DNA of 64,000 nt from assembly GCA_964035545.1 (NCBI GenBank), contig OZ037767.1, positions 15,867,498-15,931,497 on the forward strand, read 5' to 3'. The notes below the pieces were generated by a model. That model worked only from the letters and a program-made list of their open reading frames with translations. It was not told the DNA's origin and made no database searches. This document shows, piece after piece, positions 32,717 to 44,941 of the stretch. The DNA is from Bugula neritina. Lineage: Eukaryota; Bryozoa; Gymnolaemata; Cheilostomatida; Bugulidae. How positions within the stretch are numbered: the first letter of the stretch is position 1; each line of letters begins with the position of its first letter. A program made the position numbers and the translations under genes.

Positions 32717-35308
32717 ACGCTGCCGAATAGGTCAGCGTGATTTATGCAGACGATTTTGTTAACTCTAATTTTTCAACAGTATTCTAAAACCTGAACTATA
32801 TTTCAGAGATTGAAGTAGTAACATGGTCATACTTGTACATGATAAAACGTTCTCAAACTGTTTTGAATTTTAATTGTTTTCCCAGTATATATATATATAC
32901 AGTAAGTTTTAATTTTTTGAATACCTTTTAAGCTCAAGCCTGTATTTGACTTTTGTTTGGCTAACTTTTTTAATAAAACAAAATGTTTATATCACAATCA
33001 TATTATGTTTGCAAGTTCCACAAAGTAAGTTTAATGGTTTACTTTGTAACTCAAATCTTGAGTGAACAAGAACTAACTAAATAAATATTTTAGATTTGAA
33101 CTAAATGCAGCTATATATATGAATCACCAGGAGATAATTTGATTATAGTATTTATTTAATAGATTAATAAACGATTCACAGTCTGAATCCAGTAGAACTA
33201 CTTAACACCCACATTACGCCAGCGTAACAATATTCACAGGAAGTTGCCTCTAGATAAGTGTTACACAATCTAAAACTGGAAGTAATCACAAGAATTATAT
33301 TACTAAGTTCGAACTTTACTCTAATATCTGAAAGATTTGATAACGGAATAAATTTTTACTACTTGGATGTCGGCCAGATTGACAATTTCTGACAAAATTA
33401 TCAGTCAATATTTTATTCTTCCACTTTTTACTGGTCTTAAAATAAAAACAATCTAATTACAAGCAATGTTTTCCATAATTCATAACTGCACGTTGCTAAC
33501 CTGCTTCTTCAAATATAATTTAACTTTTTAATACGTGCAGATATTCTGGTCTGGGTAAACACAACAAGAATGATTTAATTACAACTTTTATATAGCTATT
33601 AGTAGGTATAGTTTCCATATACAGATTCATTTTGGATTTCCATTTTTTACAAACATTTTATGCTACTGTGTGAAAACGTCGAGTGGTCTATTTATAATAT
33701 AACTGAGTTCAACTTTAAAACCAATCTGAATCTGAAAACGATTTAGGCATGTTATCTAATAAAAACCTAACTAGTAGCTTCATGCTAGTGGTTAGAAACA
33801 TATTGCATTCAAATTGGTTTCAACTCTGTAGATGATCAAATCAGAGGGTGGGTGCACTAATGAAAATGCGCGGTTTATAGATGAGATTGGGGGTGTCAGC
33901 AGCATCACTAACCAAAGTTTATAAAAATCATCAAAGAACTTAAGCCAGATTTTGACCAAATTAATGGTTCAAAAGTAAATATTTTATAGTTCATAACATC
34001 TGATTAGTGAAAACATAAAATAGTTGAGTCCCAAATGTAAAGTTTTTATCTTGCCTTTCCATTTTAAGTTTCTATTGTTGAGCAGTAATCATTAATATAC
34101 TATTAGAATGCATATTTTGTTCTAGAGTGCAATCTATAACCTGTAAATAAGCTGTATAGCAGCTGGCACTAGTGACACTAATACAATAAAAGGAAAACAA
34201 TGGCGGAGTAAGATTTAAATCTATTGTCAAATCCAGGAAATTACTTTATCAATTTTAAATTAACAGGAACTTGCCTTAGTAATATTTTTTTCAGCATAAT
34301 GTTTATTTAGAAGAAATAACGTCATGGTACACATACGGGCATTAAAAGTTTTTAAAACACAATCTCCAATGGAATGGCGACTACCTGCATAGGAAGTTAG
34401 AATTAGCACCATTCACATGTGTTACACCAAAAGTCGAGTGAAATCCCCCGACCCACACACGAGCATAGGTATTAAGGTATTACAGAAGCCATTTTTAATA
34501 AATCAAAGAAATTTTTTGAAAAAAATTGACTGAAAAATGAATGAAAATTAGAGCAGATCTGAAAAGTAACAGTGACAATGGACAAAACTGAGCAAATATT
34601 TGTACTTTAAAGAATACTGTGTACTAACAAATTTTAAATAAACCTAAATCATACTGTTTGAGTCTATCTTTAAAAATGCCCAACGGCAAAAAAAAAATAA
34701 TAAAGGAAAATAACTTGAAACAACTTTTTAAAATTTGATCTTCAAAATATTCTTACAACAAAGTTCAATTATTTCACATAAACTCACATGACTCTGATAA
34801 AATACTTGTTATTAATAAAAAAATACAATCAACTAGCCACGAGGTTTATTTATAGAATTTAAATTTAATTACAGAATTGCATTTTTATGCTATTGATTAT
34901 TTTAAATTTATAGCCAAACTTACAATTTGTAAATAGTTTCACCCTAAAAGTAAACACAGTCACTTATTAAAGTTAAGATAAGAATCAAAGGAGAAAACTA
35001 TAAGGTTATGATTAGAGTAACTGACCTTTATACTGCATAGAAAGTGATTAGGTAAGATAAGGTATGTTTGACTCTATGGTAACGTTGATAGAGGTAGGCT
35101 AAATGAGCACGGCATCTTTAAACAACCACCCACACATTAGGACAGCAAGTCTTTGTTGTATTTAATAAGTTGTATAACTGGAATGTGGCTATACCCATAC
35201 ACCTCGCTTTAATGGATAAAGTACTTTGTCTAAGCACCAAAGAATACCTTAGGATTAATATAATATTTCTGCGTAGATTGAGCATATGTCATGGATTTCC
35301 TTTTGCAC
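32717..35308. other. intergenic AT-rich DNA, no gene seen
   Basis: It lies between the converging 3' ends of the ShK gene and ABHD12. A short (TA)n tract is at about 32887-32900. No coding frame above 60 codons and no repeat family was recognised. Confidence 0.5.
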
Positions 35309-37662
35309 TCAGTTGATTTCTTTCAAGAAATTTCTACAAGAAATACACAAGATGAGTTGAACAAGAATCCTGCAAAGTGTTGCCATTGTCTGCTGTCAAC
35401 AAGAGAATAAAAATGAAAAAAACACATCAATTTAAATGAAGCAAAATATCATTTAAAAACCTACAATATACATAGTCTATGGTCTTCCCCAAGCAGTATT
35501 TACTTAAGCAATTGAAGAGTTAGAGATTCAAGAAATATATCTCAAAGGTAAGTATATTCCATGACCCTAAAGGTCAACTGTGTGAGTTTAAATGGCACAC
35601 ATTTGGTAAATTTTAGACATTTTGTCTTTCCATGTTGTAAAATGGACTATTACAACATGGAACCTCAGCATTTTTAAATCAACTTTCATTATGCTGCTTT
35701 GAAAAATTCGCCTTTTAAATTAGCAAGTCTAAAATAATTTATGGACCACATTATTATATAAAATAGAATGAGTAAGTTTTCAGCTGTCTTGGTTATGTAA
35801 TTGAGTAGCTGTGGGTCTCAGAAACTACGTAATATCCCGGAGTGAGAGTTTACAACTGATGGAGTACTCCAAGCTAATTATCAACACTCTCAATAGGATT
35901 ATGTGAGATAGGAATTTCAAGAGATAAGCTGATAGCCTTAGCTCACTTTGAATGATTACGGGGGGGGGGGGGGGTGGGTGGTGTGACCTACCCGAGTATG
36001 TCAGGTAACTCCTGAGCTGAACAGATGTATTTGTGTTGAAAGCCTCTCTCTTTGCCAAACTTGTGAAATCTAACAGGGGGGAACGACTTCGGTCGATTTT
36101 TACTGGCGTCATATAACTAAAACGATTTACTTTAAAATAATGATGGATATTTTAAATAGAAAATGCAGCATCATAAAACACATTTAACAATGAATTCTTA
36201 TTATATGGATATAATATAACTAAATAGACACTGTCATTTAATTAAAATGTGTTTTTCATACACTCAACAACAAACTTCATAGAAGGCACGTTGTAGAACA
36301 AACTGCATTATATAAAACATATCTTAGTGCAGCATTTCAGTAAGATTCTTGTTATTTACACACTACACAGCTAGTTATAACACAACGCTATAATAATAAT
36401 AATCAGGGGAACTCAGCGTAGAAATTAGCTTTTCCAAGTCATGAGACAAATTAGACTGTGGGAGTTGCCCTTTCAATGAGGGTAATTATACCAATAGCTC
36501 AATGTATAGTCTACCTGCTACCTTCACATATTTAGTATAAAGTAAAATACAACCTAAAGCAAAAACTCGATAGTTTATTAACTTCCCTGATGCATATATA
36601 AACTATTTTCTAAAATGTTTAGCATTATGCTTCAGTCACAGCTCATTGGTAGTCACACTAAAGGTGAAATTATGATACTATATTATGAGGAATATTTCAG
36701 ACTAAATAATGTGTATTCACCTTCAGCCCAAGTTCTATAGGTATCACATGATCATCCTCGGCGTGCATTATAAGCACCGGAAGCTCTATGTGAAGAATAC
36801 TACAAACATAAAAATCACGTGGAGACAACCCCTGTACGAATATCAAGCATTTATAGTTACATTACAGAGGAAATCAAAGTTGTTCATCCTTTAGTCTACA
36901 TAACTGCATGAATGCCAATACAACATTGATATTTTACTAGTCAATAAAAGGGCACTTGCTAAGACCTGTCAGCAAAGGTGACATCACATGACTTAGTGAC
37001 AACCAAGTACAGGTGTACCAGAAGTAACTGAAGTATTTCTGCAAATCAACACAGCTAATCAAAAATTAGGGAACAGCAAAAAGAAATAATTTTAAAGTTT
37101 TTACATCTTTTAACTTTTTAAAAATTTATTGAAACACCGAACATAGCAGTATGTGTGTGGGCCATAAAAGATATTCCATGATGTAGGAATGATATTTTTA
37201 TGCTACAATGTTTGATGTACCTATAAACTATGATATCTTTTAGCCCTACACTATAGGAAACATTTCTGCAGTATACACAGCCCTATGTTAGTTTAAATAA
37301 TTGAATTTCAACTTCTCCAAACATACAACAAAATCCTCAAAACTCATCTATTTCTGTAGAAATGTTTTCGTCTGCAACAGAACTGTAACACAAAATATAT
37401 CCAGACTTACTGCACATCATTTTGAAGATAGATGCCGTAGGTGTGCATAGCGTCTAAGAAGAGATCGTCAAACCACCAGAGGAGGCCGAACACCTTGGAG
37501 AATGGATGCAGCATGGCAGCGTCAAATATATTGTTGAAGGGAGACTCGAGGAAGAGCGCCTTGGGGTACTCTTTCCTTTGCTCCGTAAGGAAACGGACGG
37601 CCTTCGTCGCAATTCTTCAACAGCAGATATGATACGTATTTGTATTAGTTCTACTGCTGCTG

Positions 37663-37694
<32 letters not shown>

Positions 37695-40600
37695 GCTACT
37701 ACTACTACTGCTACTACTACTGTTGCTAGTACTACTACTACTACTACTGCTACTACTACTACTACTACTACTACTGCTACTACTGCTACTACTACTACTA
37801 CTACTGCTGCTACTACTACTACTACTACTGCTACTACTACTGCTACTACTACTGTTGCTACTACTACTACTACTACTACTACTGCTACGGGACTAATGGT
37901 GTAAAAATGCTTATCTGAATAGATTCACATATTTGTTCTCGGACTCTTACTTCACTAAATCATTAAATAATAGTTATCGTAAAGCAGTGTAGTTTTATTA
38001 GAGATGAAAAGAAATAAAAGTAAAAGTACACATTAAATTAAACTATTTGGTGAACGAAAGTTCCAACTCTTGACATGTGCTACAAATAATTTGCTGCATC
38101 TAGGAATGAAATGGCAACTCCAATAAACAGTGTACTAACCCAGTGCCTAATGAGTGACCCCACACATATATTGGAACATCTGACCCAGCTTTCTCTCTCA
38201 GCCATAAATATAAAGTAACGACATCGGTAACCACTCCGTTCTCAGATGTGGGGGACCCAGTAGAGTCCCCATAACCTACGAGAAACACCAGAGAATCAAG
38301 TTAGAATCCAGGGCTAATATTAACACATATTTGAAGTAAAATCAAATGAAAATGAAATTTTAAAAGAGCACACAACTTCAGCCCTAATAATCAACTAATA
38401 ACAGCTCTTAGAATATCTTAAAAGCTTACCTTATCCCACCTGACTCATATCACCCCACCTTATCTCAGCTGACTCATATCAGCTCACTTTATCCCACCTA
38501 ATTCATATTAGCCCACCTTATCTCATCTGACATATTAGCCCACCTTATCTCATCTGACATATTAGCCCACCTTATCTCAGCTGACATATATTGACTCACC
38601 TCTGTAATCTAAAGCCACGACATGGTAATCCAGAGCTGCTAGCACTTTATACATCTCCACCCTGTGGTCTGTACCTCTGTAACATACAGTGAGAGTCAGT
38701 TTAACAAACTCAGCTAAACACAGAACTTCACAGCTTCTGTTACACAAATGTACACAAATGTTACAAACTTAATAAACATGGGAAATAAAAAGTGGAAAAT
38801 GATTTGCAGAAAACAATTAATTAATGTGATACATGTCTTCTTTTCTCGTATTTTTTTTCCTGTTGCCTATGAGTCTTTCAACATATAATCCCATATTCTA
38901 ATAGCTCAGGTTCCTATTTATTTTCATTAATGATGCAAGGCCTCTCAGCTTAAAGGCACACACAGATTTTCAAACATAAGTTTTAACTAAACCTTTTATT
39001 AAAATAATAAAATTACCACAACTGGACTCTAGAAAATAGGAATAGATTGAATCATGGAAATTAAAATTCACATGGAAACCGGGAAAAAGAATGACTCACC
39101 TAGTACCTGTGTTACCATGGCAATAGAGTATCACAGGATGTTTAGAGTGGAGTAGTGTCTCAAAGTCTCTGTCTGTTAGTCCGTCTCTCTCCAGAGATTT
39201 CGGTAAAATATGCCTAGACCAGAAAGAAAGTGTAATATAGTATACTGTAGTTATAGTATATACTGTAGTTATAGTGATACTGCACTTATAGTATATACTG
39301 TAGTAATAGTGATATACTGTACTTATAGTGATATACTGTAGTTATAGTGATATACCGTAGGTATAGTGATACTGTAGTTATAGTGATACTGTAGTTATAG
39401 TGATCTACTGTAGTAATAGTGATACTGTAGTTATAGTGATCTACTGTAGTAATAGTGATACTGTAGTTATAGTGATATACTGTACTTATAGTGATATACC
39501 GTAGGTATAGTGATACTGTAGTTATAGTGATACTGTAGTTATAGTGATACTGCAGTTATAGTAATAGTATATACTGCAGATACTAAACTAAAGTCCTAAC
39601 AACAAGAAGGCAGCACTCACCAAACTCCCACTGTGATGTTGTCCTCAATATGTTTATAAAAATGGCGAGCATAGTTCAGTTCCACCGACCTCGGATCAGA
39701 GAGGTTAACGTTATACGGAATTTTGACTAAAAACCACAAAAAGCTCTGGTGATACTACGGAATCGCTAGAAGCAGCACAATGTTTGAGGCCATTGAATGC
39801 AGTGGCTGCGTGAGAAGTTCAGAGTTCAGACAAAAATGATTGTGTAAACACTGCATTCAATGACCATCAACTTTGTGCTGCTTCTAGCAATTCTGGTGAT
39901 ATATTTCTGAACATAATATCTGAAACTAAAATTATAGCACAATCAACAAAATATATACTATAATAAAAATAATGTAAATAAGAATATAATAATTAATATT
40001 TGCACAGTACTTTTAAATACTCTTATGCCTTTTGACCATTAGAGAAAAACAACATTTGCCTAATTTAAACTTATAACATTTTACAATGTGTGAAGATTAT
40101 ATATTACACTAATATAAATCAAGCACTAACACGAAAATGGCATATTAGTTAAGTTTGAGTTATCATCTCAATATTACAAATATTTAGAAAACATAACTCC
40201 CAAACTCCCAAATCGTCATGAAAAAAAATTCAATTCTTTATGATTGAATTAGTATGACTGAAAGATAAAACAAGACACAAATATTATACAGCAAGAGATC
40301 AGGCAATAAACTTACAAGCATTTAGATAGACTATATGTTTGGGGATTTGTGGGAAGACTATGATAACCAGGGGAGCTACTACTAGAAGAAGTATCATCAC
40401 AAGGGAGATGATGCAGAAAGCTAACCATAAGGTGCATCTGAAACAGAAAGTCTTGAGTCAATATACAGGGCAGACAGTAAACTGAATGTATGAAAATATA
40501 ATGCAAAGTTATTTCTAGTAGAACACTTGTTTTGGTGCATATCTTTTAATAGTAAGAAAGTTTTAAAACTTAAATTATACAGCTAAAAAAAGTGAGAATT

Positions 40601-41636
40601 GTGAAAATCGCCAGGAAGCAAACATAAAATGTGCATCTGAAGTCACACTTATAGTTATAGAGACCCTTCAGAAAAGGATAATGATTTAAATTCAAAATTC
40701 TGGCAATTTTCAATGTTGTTAGGAAAAACTTTGCCAAGAATCTTTTGAGTAACACTTCAACAGTAATTGACAAAGAAACAATTTCCTAAACAAAATGGAA
40801 TAACTCCACTATAATAATGCTATCATAAGAAGAAAACCACTCCATAATTATAATAAGATAACTCTATTTTAATGGAAAGATAACTCCCCAATAATAATAT
40901 TGCAACAAATCTACTACAATAATAATAAGAAGCAACTCTACAATATCAACTGATATCACAATCAGCTATAAAAGCAGTCAACTGTGATTAGATGTGCAGA
41001 CAAAATGAAATCCGCCATCTTGGTCAATGATATCAATTACTTTACAGTGTATTAAGAAAAATACTATTTCAACTCAATAATGTGAAAAATGTTAAAAAAA
41101 TTTATTTTAAACATAATAAAACGTTTATCCCACCTAAAAGTTTTCCAGGCACAAGCTGAGCACGTTAGTTTATCTCGTGTCGCATCCCCTTGACCTTTCT
41201 CCGCCTCTCTGGGTGGGGAAGGGGCGTCGACATAGTCACCCTCCAGAGAGAAGAGATCAATAGTATCGTCATCCTCTTCAATGACCTCTCCATCTCCATT
41301 GCCTAGCAATGACGGGGTAAACTCTTCATTGGCACTGTTGTTACCATTTCCTAAATACAAGAAAAAACATTAAAAAAATATGCAAAGCAAATGCAATTAT
41401 TTCACGAAAAAAACTAGTACTACGCCCATGTTGAGGAAACTTGGTCAATTATAAGTTTTATCGAAAAAAATCAATCACCAGTGATCAATAATTGAATAGT
41501 TTATAATCTGACTTGGTAAACACTCATCAAACTCTACATATATTCTACACTCAGCACAGAAATATGAGTTACCGAGACTGTCTGAATCATCACTTCCTTT
41601 CTGTTTCTTTGCTTTGCTCCTCGACCTTGTTGCCAT
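35309..41636 (-). CDS. ABHD12: ABHD12-type monoacylglycerol/lysophospholipid lipase
   Basis: Exons (minus): 41636-41573, 41350-41134, 40437-40316, 39726-39622, 39213-39100, 38676-38600, 38275-38140, 37614-37411, 36799-36721, probable 36302-36264, 36069-35992, 35333-35309 (TGA). ABHD12 is a membrane serine hydrolase that acts on lysophosphatidylserine and monoacylglycerols. Exon 1 encodes a basic cytosolic start ([14 protein letters not shown]) and exon 3 a single membrane span. Exon 5 has the HGNTGTR oxyanion loop, exon 7 the nucleophile elbow GHSLGTG (Ser), exon 9 HAEDD (acid) and exon 11 the GFQHKYI His, matching the Ser-Asp-His triad of the family. Phases agree except between 36721 and 36302, where a microexon of 3n+2 bases (perhaps 20-30 nt) is required and not securely found. 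It is transcribed away from SUZ12. Confidence 0.93.
37656..37888. repeat. interrupted (CTA/CTG)n triplet array
   Basis: About 230 bp of ACT triplets with scattered GCT and GTT lie 42 bases upstream of the ABHD12 exon 8 acceptor on the minus strand. The plus-strand Thr/Ala frame here is an artefact. Confidence 0.95.
38429..38600 (-). repeat. 27-29-bp tandem array starting at ABHD12 exon 6 donor
   Basis: Six units on the minus strand. The first begins with the real donor (G|GTGAGTCAATAT) and the next five begin at G-GTGGG or A-GTGAG. Units share TCAG.TGAGATAAG. Confidence 0.9.
39230..39575. repeat. degenerate TAGTGATACTG tandem array
   Basis: Units of about 12-18 bp built from TATAGTGATACTGTAGT fill nearly the whole intron between ABHD12 exons 4 and 5. 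Confidence 0.95.
39759..39893. repeat. inverted repeat, about 45-bp arms
   Basis: The left arm has GCTAGAAGCAGCACAATG and CATTGAATGCAGTG; the right arm is its reverse complement with few changes. It lies 33 bases upstream of ABHD12 exon 4 on the minus strand. Probably a small MITE. Confidence 0.8.
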
Positions 41637-44600
41637 GGTTACCAAGTCAGCGTAAACTACGCACAAACTAAAATCACACAGCAGACATTTTAGCAATCCT
41701 GCTATTGAAACAAAAACAATAATTCGACAATTATTAAAACAGTCTGTAGGAAGAGCAGTAGGTTGTGCTACAGTCTCTAAAAAGTTTATTTATATTATAT
41801 GGTTATATTATTACATTATACCATACTATTTTTTCATTGTACTGTCCTAATTCAAGTAATTTACAATGAAACCAGCAAAGTTTTTATATCTTCAATGACT
41901 AACAATTCTGTGAATATTACCATTCATAATATTGTACCCTTTCAAACTCGTAAGTGTGGAATGCATGTTGATTGGCGTATTGCATCCACTGAGCAATATA
42001 CTACAGCTACTACACTTTGTAAAATTATTATTATTAGCAATAATATAATTATTGCAATTTATAGTCAAACTTGAAGACTTAAGAAACTGTTAGTTTTTAT
42101 TGTTAGGTTACACTTACTAACTCTACCAACTAATGAATAGGTTAATAATTACTAACACTATATACCTACAGTATATAATATTCAGCAATAAAAATATCAA
42201 ATTATTTTACACATTACCGGACTAATACTGACTAGCCACTAGTCACTTTCAAAGTCTAATCAGTATGACAATGAATATGATTAATAACAATACTACGTCC
42301 AATGGTAACTATAACTGTAAGTCACTAAATGTTAACCAAAGTAGGTAATAGTAATACTAATAAACTATAACTATTGGTAGTAGCATTACTCTATTACTAC
42401 CAGCACAATTACATTAGTACTAACATTACTACTACTAGTACCATAAGCTTAAATCCTAGTAAAATAGTTGCTAGCAGTAGAAGTTTAGTAAAATCAAAAT
42501 GTGGGCAGAGTCATACTGATACTCTTATTCATAGTGCTAATGCTACTAGTACTTACACTTGATAAGTTAAAATTATCTATTACAATTATAGCAAATGTAA
42601 TACTTAAAGTTAATAACTACTATGCTAATTGAGTAATATAAAAGTAATACTAATGGCAATAGTATTGCATTTACAATTACTGTAAGTGTAATAATAATGC
42701 CAACCGCCCAATGGTACCACAGTAACAGTAACACTAAAATTAAAACAAAAAGACAAAAGTTTGAAGCAAATTTTAATTTACTCATTTAGTACCTAAAGTT
42801 ACTAACAATAACACTAATAGTAATACTCAGTAATAGTAATAGTCAATAGTTAATAATAATACTAAGTTTAATACTAATAGTAATACTGATAGTGATAGTA
42901 ATAGTATAGGTATATTCATTATGATTATCATTATGATTATCATATTCATATTGATATCAATCAAAGTCAAAGTGATAGTGAGAGTTGGATTAACAAACTA
43001 GCAACCCGTTCAACGCCGTGTCTTAGTCTACTGCCTAATATTTTTATAGCACATGATTTTGATAAACATCAATGATAGTAGAAGTAATACCGAGGCAATG
43101 CAAACGTTATAATATGATAACATTATTTGCAATTGGACTTTGTACTTTTTATTTTGTAACTAGCAACCCGATAGCGTTTGGAAAGGTAGTTTCTCTTTTT
43201 GCGAGATGATTTTTGTCGATTCGCCAATCATGATCTCGCTCGTATTGTTTAACTTAGTAAGCGACGTATATATTAGTCATTTCATCGAAATAGTATTAAT
43301 AAAATCTACAGCTGTAAAAGGATTAATTCTAACCTAAGCCTGCGTTCCCAGTATGTAACAGAGCATTTCTCCCGCGTAAAAGGTCAAGAACAAAATAGTA
43401 CTAATATTTAGAAAAATAATTATTGTTTCAAATTTTCATACTTATTTGATTTAACACTAAACTCTAAAGCAGCTTCTGAGTTTGAGTTTTATGTGAGTGT
43501 AAATAATTCATAAATAACGATTAATACTTATATTTCAGCATTTTCATTTTGTTATTCTGTTTCTTTAAATTCTAACCTGAAGTAAAGCTTAACATTAACC
43601 TAGTCCTATGGCTATGGTAGTGATACTCATACTGATAGTGATACCCATACTCATACTGATACTGATAGTCATACTCATAGTCATAGTGATAGTCATAGTG
43701 TTACTGTCTAGTGATTGTGATACTGATAGTCATAGTGATAGTGAGACTGATAATGATAGTCATGCTGATACTCATACTCATATTGACATTGATAGTCATA
43801 GTGATAGTGGCATAGTACTTAGTAGTAGTATAGTAGTAGTATAACTATAACTATAAGTATAAGTATAACTAGTTTAAGTTATAACTATAAGTAGAAGTTA
43901 TTTAAGTATAACTATAAGTAGTATAAGTATAACTTATAGTTATACTTAAATAACTTCTACTTATACATTAACTTATAGTTAATGTTATACTAGTTATACT
44001 ACTACAATGCCACTATTACTATGAGTATGATTATCAATATGAGTATGAGTATCAGCATGACTATCATTATCAGTCTCACTATCACTATGACTATACTTAT
44101 AGTATAAGTATAACATTAACTATAACTTATTAATAATAACTATAAATAATAAGTATAAGTATTACATTTAATTTTAGTATTACTATTACTATTAGTATTA
44201 GTATTACTATAGACATGCTCATAGTGATAGTATTAGTATAACTAGTAGTAAAGACAGTTTAGTAAAGTATTACTGTTACTATTGTCTATTAGTATTACTA
44301 TTAGTAATACTCATAGTCTAACTCTAAGTTATGCTTATACTGATAGTCATTATCATATTAAATTTTATACTCTTAGTGGTAGTGAGAATAAAAGAACTTA
44401 TAACATTAACTGCTATAGTTATATTTATAGTTATAAGGGTCATTTTACCTAATTTAGTACACACTATAGATTTCTAGTTTTTAGCTATTTTTCACAGTTT
44501 TAGTTTAGCCGCTAATGTATATAATTTCTTGCATTAACTGATAAAATATTAGCAAATACAGCTGAATAAGCAAGGTTGTTTTTTAATTTCGCATAATTTC

Positions 44601-44941
44601 CTATGTTTTCTCTTAATTTTTAAGTAATTTGGGTGTGCGGCAGGATGCTTTTTCATCATGCCCCCACTCCAGATTTACTCGAAAATTAGAATAAAACATC
44701 GAAAATCAAGCAAAATAAGAAAACAACCTTGATTATGTACTAATGCTCCTTCGGGTAGAGCCATTGGCTTATTGAGTAGTACAACTTATAGTGGTTACTT
44801 ATTAAATTTCTAAAAGGGCAGACTAAAGTTAGAAGGTGGAAATTGCAAAAACCCGAAGCTGTGGTTTTGAATTCGAAGGAGTTTCATCAACTTTAATCTA
44901 AAGAGCTTTGTCAACTCTGAGCTGAACCAAACTTTTAAAAC
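41637..44941. other. shared upstream region of ABHD12 and SUZ12
   Basis: The two genes point away from each other across 3.3 kb. From about 42150 to 44460 the DNA consists largely of degenerate units of the kind ATAGTAATACTAATAG and GATAGTCATAGTGATAG. No CpG-rich block or clear core promoter is seen. Regions 43000-43600 and 44450-44940 are ordinary AT-rich DNA. Open frames here are repeat artefacts. Confidence 0.7.
43720..44100. repeat. large inverted repeat built from simple-sequence units
   Basis: GATAGTCATAGTGATAGTGA and about 90 following bases at 43725-43815 return as reverse complement at about 43995-44095. An inner pair (43889-43918 and 43930-43966) closes on a centre near 43928. Together they could form a hairpin of more than 350 bases. 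Confidence 0.85.

Noticed and set aside
35959..35974. Run of about 16 G interpreted as an assembly gap or a regulatory G-tract
   Set aside because: It lies in the last ABHD12 intron close to the exon 11 donor; nothing in the sequence separates a real homopolymer from a sequencing artefact.
37506..37904. Plus-strand frame of Thr/Ala repeats
   Set aside because: Antisense to ABHD12 exon 8 and then the intronic triplet array; no start context or family support.
43608..43844. Plus-strand frame of Ile/Leu/Val followed by Ser/Asp repeats
   Set aside because: Reads through degenerate simple repeats in the ABHD12-SUZ12 intergenic region.
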